Source of the DNA: Tardiphaga sp.
GTDB lineage: Bacteria > Pseudomonadota > Alphaproteobacteria > Rhizobiales > Xanthobacteraceae
Assembly (NCBI GenBank): GCA_028290765.1
Contig: JAQGJF010000225.1
Location: 1-19,039, forward strand
Length of the DNA: 19,039 nucleotides
Direction of reading: 5' to 3'
Of the stretch, positions 15,792-19,039 are shown piece by piece; position 1 is the first letter of the stretch; each line of letters begins with the position of its first letter. A program made the translations under genes and the position numbers. The notes under the pieces are model-generated. The model was not told where the DNA came from and made no database searches. It saw nothing but the letters and a program-made list of their open reading frames with translations.

Positions 15792-16054
15792 CGGCGCAAA
15801 CCAAAAAGCCGCTCGCGGTCGCCCTGCATTACGACCATCTCGGCGCGCCGCGCGTGGTCGCCAAGGGCAAGGGCGCCATCGGCTCGAAGATCATCGAGGT
15901 CGCCAAGGCGCACGATATTCCGATCGAGGAAAACGAAGTGCTGGCCGGCGCGCTGTCCAATGTCGATATCGGCGAAGAAATTCCGGCGGAGCTGTACAAG
16001 GCCGTCGCCGAAGTGCTGGTGTTCGTGCTGCGGCTCTCGGGCCGGGTGCGGTAG
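15788..16054 (+). CDS. Stand-alone FlhB C-terminal-domain protein, FlhX/YlqH-like (88 aa)
   Basis: The whole protein corresponds to the part of the flagellar export-gate protein FlhB that lies after its self-cleavage site. Residues 10-29 ([20 protein letters not shown]) align with FlhB AVALKYD...APVVVAKG, and [13 protein letters not shown] (44-56) and [19 protein letters not shown] (62-80) match the conserved end. The NPTH cleavage motif is missing (KKPLAVAL where NPTHYAVAL is usual), and there is no membrane region. Stand-alone proteins like this are known as FlhX in Helicobacter, where they can replace the natural FlhB fragment, and as YlqH next to FliK-like YlqG in Bacillus. It is translationally linked to the FliK-like gene, so the two probably interact. 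Confidence 0.85.
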   Translation: MTAQTKKPLAVALHYDHLGAPRVVAKGKGAIGSKIIEVAKAHDIPIEENEVLAGALSNVDIGEEIPAELYKAVAEVLVFVLRLSGRVR

Positions 16055-16090
16055 AGGCTGCCGCGTAAGCGCCTCTCCCCGCAAAATACC

Positions 16091-16118
16091 CGCATCGTCA
16101 TTCTTTCTCCACGATGCG
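16091..16118 (+). terminator. Perfect 8-bp hairpin after the FliK/FlhB-C pair
   Basis: CGCATCGT and ACGATGCG flank a 12-base pyrimidine-rich loop, 36 bases after the FlhB-C stop and 40 bases before the beta-lactamase start. No U run follows, so it may be a factor-assisted terminator or a leader structure of the beta-lactamase transcript. Confidence 0.4.
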
Positions 16119-16158
16119 AAGCCAAGTCACCTCATCGTTTTCTTAACCCAGGTGCCCC

Positions 16159-16974
16159 TTGATCCATCGTCGCTACCTTCTCGGTCTGCTAGCCGCCGCC
16201 AGCATCTCTCCCACCGTGCTGGCCAATGTCGCGCCTCAGCGCAGCGAGATCCGTGACGCCCTGGCCAAACGTTTCACCGATGAGGGAACGGCCGGGACTT
16301 TCGTCGGCTACAAGATCGACGACTATCTGATCGTCGCCAGCGACAAGGATCGCTCCGGGCAGGCGTTCCTGCCGGCCTCCACCTTCAAGATTGCGAATTC
16401 GCTGATCGCGCTGGAAACCGGCGTGGTCGAGGATGCCGACAAGGACGTGTTCAAGTGGGACGGCGTCAGGCGCGACATCGAGCCGTGGAATCGCGACCAC
16501 ACGATGCGCTCGGCGATCGCCGCCTCGGTGGTGCCGGTCTATCAGGAGATCGCGCGCCGCATCGGCGCCGAGCGGATGCAGAAATACGTCGATCTGCTCG
16601 ATTACGGCAACCACAATATCGGCGGCGGCATCGACCAGTTCTGGCTCACCGGCGATCTGCGGATCGATCCGGTTCAGCAGATCGATTTCGTCGATCGCCT
16701 GCGGCGCGGCGTGCTGCCGGTCTCCAAGCGCAGCCAGGACCTCGTGCGCGACATTCTCCCCGTCACCAAGGCCGGCGATTCGATCATCCGCGCCAAGACC
16801 GGTCTGCTCGGCGCTGAGATCGGCAAGCCGTCGCTGGGCTGGGTGGTGGGCTGGGCCGAGAAGGGCAGCGCCCAGACGGTGTTCGCGCTCAATCTCGATG
16901 TCCGCGAGCCGCGCCACACCGCCGCCCGCATGACGTTGCTGCAGCAATGCCTGACCGATATCGGCGCGATCTGA
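16159..16974 (+). CDS. Class D (OXA-type) beta-lactamase (271 aa, TTG start)
   Basis: A periplasmic serine beta-lactamase with the class D set intact: the nucleophile and carbamylatable lysine in STFK (Ser74, Lys77), SVV (123-125), YGN (149-151), FWL with Trp162, and KTG (213-215), followed by GWVVGW. Length is normal. No ATG lies upstream in frame near the fold, and the start is a TTG at 16159 with AGGTG four bases upstream. The signal peptide (1-22, ending VLA) begins HRRYLLG, with a twin-arginine-like pair. Class D enzymes hydrolyse penicillins and sometimes oxacillin or carbapenems; spectrum cannot be predicted here. No transposase or integron element is nearby and base composition matches the neighbours, so it looks like a resident chromosomal gene. 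Confidence 0.9.
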   Translation: MIHRRYLLGLLAAASISPTVLANVAPQRSEIRDALAKRFTDEGTAGTFVGYKIDDYLIVASDKDRSGQAFLPASTFKIANSLIALETGVVEDADKDVFKWDGVRRDIEPWNRDHTMRSAIAASVVPVYQEIARRIGAERMQKYVDLLDYGNHNIGGGIDQFWLTGDLRIDPVQQIDFVDRLRRGVLPVSKRSQDLVRDILPVTKAGDSIIRAKTGLLGAEIGKPSLGWVVGWAEKGSAQTVFALNLDVREPRHTAARMTLLQQCLTDIGAI

Positions 16975-17033
16975 TCTGACGATATCAGAGATGCGTCATT
17001 CGGCTGGCGCGGGCTCTGGCGCTGGCATAGCAT

Positions 17034-17057
17034 TCCGTACTCATAAAAAAGTACGGA
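17034..17057 (+). promoter_or_regulatory. Hairpin sequestering a Shine-Dalgarno site
   Basis: TCCGTAC pairs exactly with GTACGGA around the ten-base A-rich loop TCATAAAAAA, with one further G-U pair outside. The 3' arm covers the first bases of the GGAGGA ribosome site (17055-17060) of the carboxymuconolactone-decarboxylase-family gene, whose ATG is at 17065. Such a 7-bp stem of modest stability could act as an RNA thermometer or another translational switch (inference). Confidence 0.5.
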
Positions 17058-17064
17058 GGAAATC

Positions 17065-17721
17065 ATGAAATCGATGTCGCTCTGGATGGCGTCGCTGACC
17101 CTGGCCGCCGGCGGCGGTTGGCTGGCGGCAACCCTGTTTGCCCCGCCGGCCACCGGCAGGGAGCCGCGCTTTCCGCAGCTCACCATGGAGCAGCTCAACG
17201 AGGCGCAGAAGTCGCTCGGCGAGCAGGTGATGAAGGTCTCCAGCGTCGGACTGGCCGGGCCGTATAATCCGATGATGCGCAGTCCGGTGCTCGGCCAGCG
17301 GCTGTTCGACCTGTTTCATTATCTGCGCTGGGAAACCTCGGTCCCGGCAAAGCTCAACGAGTTCGCGATCCTCATCATCGGGCGGCAATGGCGTTCGCAG
17401 GTCGAGTGGTACGCGCATGCGCCGCTGGCGCAGCAGGCCGGGCTTTCGTCCGAGATCATCGCCGAGCTGAAAGCCAGCAAGCGCCCGTCCAACATGTCCG
17501 AAGACGAGGCGACGGTGTATGATTTCGTCACCGAACTGACCACCACGCAGAAGGTTTCGGACGAAACCTATGCGCGGGCGAAGAAGATTTTCAACGACCA
17601 GCAGATCGTCGACCTGACCTCGGTGGCGGGGACCTATGTTTCGATCGCGATGATGCTGGCGATGGCGGAGGAATCGACGCCGCCCGGCAAGGAAGCGCCG
17701 TTCAAGCCGGGGGAGAAGTAG
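17065..17721 (+). CDS. Exported carboxymuconolactone decarboxylase-family protein (218 aa)
   Basis: An alpha-helical protein of the CMD/AhpD superfamily. The core block LNEFAILIIGRQWRSQVEWYAHAPLA (about 98-123) is the characteristic helix, with EWYAH where AhpD-type enzymes carry a catalytic CxxC. No Cys pair is present, so a thiol peroxidase-type reaction is unlikely and it is closer to the gamma-carboxymuconolactone decarboxylase side of the family. The N-terminus (1-31, MKSMSLWMASLTLAAGGGWLAATLF) is a signal peptide or membrane anchor, which places it in the periplasm. That is unusual for decarboxylases and leaves the reaction unknown. The ATG at 17065 has a strong GGAGGA site, partly held in a hairpin. 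The gene is followed by a convergent DUF4260 gene. Confidence 0.85.
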   Translation: MKSMSLWMASLTLAAGGGWLAATLFAPPATGREPRFPQLTMEQLNEAQKSLGEQVMKVSSVGLAGPYNPMMRSPVLGQRLFDLFHYLRWETSVPAKLNEFAILIIGRQWRSQVEWYAHAPLAQQAGLSSEIIAELKASKRPSNMSEDEATVYDFVTELTTTQKVSDETYARAKKIFNDQQIVDLTSVAGTYVSIAMMLAMAEESTPPGKEAPFKPGEK

Positions 17722-17735
17722 GGGCTCCACGAGTC

Positions 17736-17789
17736 GTCCCTGCGAAGGAACGCAGTGACCCCTGCGCGAGCGCAATTGCGCTCGTCGCA
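17736..17789. repeat. Compound palindromic element between convergent genes
   Basis: Two inverted repeats lie side by side. The first is CTGCG/CGCAG (17740-17755), extended by GTC/GAC with one mismatch, around the loop AAGGAA. The second is the exact 18-base palindrome CGAGCGCAATTGCGCTCG (17767-17784), extended by TGCG/CGCA with one bulged base. The first resembles G/C-rich palindromes with a CCCTGCG core that recur between genes in Bradyrhizobium-type genomes (recalled, not searched). It probably also ends transcription of the two genes that converge here. Confidence 0.6.
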
Positions 17790-17814
17790 CGCGGCGAGGA
17801 CTACCATTAAGGCG

Positions 17815-18228
17815 CTACGAGGTTTTCGCCGCCGGCCCGATGTGGCCGAGATGGGTAAAGCCGAATCCGGCGTTGTATTTCAGGCCGTAGCCGAGCGCGC
17901 GGTCGAAGCCGATATGGGCGAGCCAGATCAGCGCCACCAACCCGGCGATCGGCCAAGCCATGGCGAGGCTGACGAGCCCGAGCAGCAGCGGCCCGATGGT
18001 GGCATGGAGGGCGTTGTAGCCGATCGCCCCGAGCCGCGCCCCGGCGAGATAGGCCGCAAAGCTCAAATCCGGCGCCAGAAACAGCACGCCGAACAGCCAC
18101 CAGGAGGCCCCCGAGACCCCATAGAACACGGTAGCAGCGCAAAACAGCGCCAGCCCCTCGATCCGGAGCAGGGCGCGCACCTCGCCGGTGACCGCGCCAG
18201 CTTCGTTGCTGCCTTCAACGTCCGTCAT
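17815..18228 (-). CDS. DUF4260-family small membrane protein (137 aa)
   Basis: A small integral membrane protein with three to four hydrophobic segments: about 26-50, 52-66, 76-95 and 95-105. Residues such as LFLAPDLSFAAYLAG, YNALHATIGP and the ending GFDRALGYGLKY...FTHLGHIG match the DUF4260 family as I recall it. The conserved Asp54, His75, His104 and Asp108 may be functional, but no biochemical role is known to me. The ATG at 18228 has GGGGAGAG about 6 bases upstream; longer open frames beyond it lack similarity. It is convergent with the exported CMD gene and divergent from pccB. Confidence 0.8.
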   Translation of the reverse strand: MTDVEGSNEAGAVTGEVRALLRIEGLALFCAATVFYGVSGASWWLFGVLFLAPDLSFAAYLAGARLGAIGYNALHATIGPLLLGLVSLAMAWPIAGLVALIWLAHIGFDRALGYGLKYNAGFGFTHLGHIGPAAKTS

Positions 18229-18261
18229 GCGCGCTCTCCCCATGGGTCTAAGGCATAAAGG

Positions 18262-18291
18262 CATATAAGACGGACGCGTGCCCGCGGCCAA
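18262..18291 (-). promoter_or_regulatory. Candidate promoter of the DUF4260 gene
   Basis: On the minus strand TTGGCC (18286-18291) and TATATG (18262-18267) are 18 bases apart and each match four of six consensus positions. The A/T-rich stretch stands out in GC-rich DNA and contains AGGCATA twice (18251-18257 and 18259-18265). A start near 18255 would leave a leader of about 27 bases. Confidence 0.3.
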
Positions 18292-18352
18292 GGCACAGTC
18301 AAGCCACGGCCGGCCCTCCCGGCGCCGCAACGGCGTTTCCACCGCCGAAAAC

Positions 18353-18426
18353 CCCGTGTTAGAACCCGGTCAAATCTCGCGGCAAGACAGCGGCCAAGGC
18401 TGCTCATCGCGCCGCCGAAACACGGG
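18353..18426 (+). repeat. 8-bp inverted repeat in the pccB leader
   Basis: CCCGTGTT (18353-18360) and AACACGGG (18419-18426) are exact reverse complements separated by 58 bases. Each lies next to a copy of CCGCCGAAA (18342-18350 and 18412-18420). The second arm ends two bases before the ribosome site of pccB. It may be a leader structure or two facing protein sites, or may be chance in GC-rich DNA. Confidence 0.3.
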
Positions 18427-18435
18427 CTGGAGCAC

Positions 18436-19039
18436 ATGAAGGATATCCTGGAGACCCTCGAAGACCGGCGCGCCGGCGCCAAGCTCGGCGGCGGCGAGAA
18501 GCGCATCGAGGCGCAGCACGCCCGCGGCAAGCTGACCGCGCGGGAGCGCATCGAGATCCTGCTCGACAAGGGCAGTTTCGAGGAATTCGACATGTTCGTC
18601 GAGCACCGGTCGGTGGAATTCGGCATGGAGAAATCCAAGGTGCCGGGCGACGGCGTCGTCACCGGCTGGGGCACCGTCAACGGCCGCAAGACCTTTGTCT
18701 TCGCCAAGGATTTTACCGTGTTCGGTGGCTCGCTTTCCGAGACTCACGCCCAGAAAATCGTCAAAATCCAGGACATGGCGATGAAGGCGAGGGCGCCGAT
18801 CATCGGCCTCTACGATGCCGGCGGCGCCCGGATCCAGGAAGGCGTCGCCGCACTCGCCGGCTATTCCTATGTGTTCCGCCGCAACGTCATTGCCTCCGGC
18901 GTGATCCCGCAGATCAGCGTCATCATGGGGCCGTGCGCCGGCGGCGACGTCTATTCGCCGGCCATGACCGATTTCATCTTCATGGTGAAGAACACCAGCT
19001 ACATGTTCGTCACCGGACCCGACGTGGTGAAGACCGTCA
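18436..19039 (+). CDS. pccB: Propionyl-CoA carboxylase beta subunit, N-terminal 201 codons (cut by window edge)
   Basis: The carboxyltransferase subunit of the biotin-dependent propionyl-CoA carboxylase, which makes (S)-methylmalonyl-CoA from propionyl-CoA. Typical blocks in order are [72 protein letters not shown] (with the GG oxyanion-hole motif), [18 protein letters not shown] and [12 protein letters not shown]. These match PccB rather than acetyl-CoA carboxylase AccD; a related acyl-CoA carboxylase is the alternative. The full protein would be about 510 residues, so some 300 lie beyond the right edge. The ATG at 18436 has GGAG three bases upstream. The 207 bases before it hold an inverted repeat but no evident promoter. 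Confidence 0.93.
   Translation, partial: MKDILETLEDRRAGAKLGGGEKRIEAQHARGKLTARERIEILLDKGSFEEFDMFVEHRSVEFGMEKSKVPGDGVVTGWGTVNGRKTFVFAKDFTVFGGSLSETHAQKIVKIQDMAMKARAPIIGLYDAGGARIQEGVAALAGYSYVFRRNVIASGVIPQISVIMGPCAGGDVYSPAMTDFIFMVKNTSYMFVTGPDVVKTV

Noticed and set aside
16189..16947. Minus-strand open frame of 252 codons opposite the beta-lactamase
   Set aside because: The beta-lactamase motifs leave no doubt about the coding strand; this is a shadow frame.
16970..16998. CTGAT...ATCAG repeat after the beta-lactamase stop
   Set aside because: Only five pairs and no U run follows; too weak to call a terminator.
18229..18435. TTTGCAAA-type site expected for PccR/ScfR control of propionyl-CoA carboxylase genes
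   Set aside because: Looked for in the pccB leader and not found.
1..19039. Mobile elements, CRISPR arrays, tRNA genes or phage functions
   Set aside because: No transposase, integrase, regularly spaced repeats or tRNA-like cloverleaf was recognised; gene order and composition look like a stable chromosomal region.

Overview
The window looks like chromosome of an alphaproteobacterium, most likely Bradyrhizobium or a relative such as Rhodopseudomonas or Afipia. The pointers are high GC with strong G/C third-position bias, an ATP12-type F1-ATPase assembly chaperone, a short G/C-rich palindromic element between convergent genes, and a carbohydrate operon of the rhizobial glycerol/erythritol type. 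This placement is inferred from gene content, not from a marker gene. No tRNA, rRNA, CRISPR array, insertion sequence or phage gene was seen. No stretch over 300 bases lacks a gene; the longest gap is about 207 bases, before pccB.

Region 1 (1-12456, all minus strand) is one long carbohydrate or polyol operon. In transcription order it encodes a SorC-family regulator, a Tat-exported solute-binding protein, two CUT1-type permeases, two ABC ATPases, an FGGY kinase resembling erythritol kinase, a D-2-hydroxyacid dehydrogenase, a FucA-type class II aldolase, a GlpD-type FAD dehydrogenase and a second, longer class II aldolase. Most enzyme genes overlap by ATGA or TGATG, so they are probably translationally coupled. 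A further gene probably starts at base 5 and runs off the left edge. The simplest reading is: import of a polyol, phosphorylation, oxidation to a ketose phosphate, then retro-aldol cleavage to DHAP plus an aldehyde. The substrate cannot be named from sequence. One ATPase has lost the catalytic Glu and the switch His, so the transporter is probably an asymmetric heterodimer.

Region 2 (12600-16060) holds a small exported protein (minus), then on the plus strand an ATP12 chaperone, a large FliK-like protein with a C-terminal flagellar hook-length-control domain, and an 88-residue stand-alone FlhB C-terminal domain. The last two are joined by two ATGA overlaps through a 9-codon mini-ORF that appears to come from a local duplication. 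This is a FliK/FlhB-C pair with no other flagellar gene in the window.

Region 3 (16061-19039) holds a class D beta-lactamase with a TTG start, an exported carboxymuconolactone-decarboxylase-family protein whose Shine-Dalgarno lies in a hairpin, a palindromic element, a convergent DUF4260 membrane protein, and the first 201 codons of the propionyl-CoA carboxylase beta subunit, cut by the right edge.
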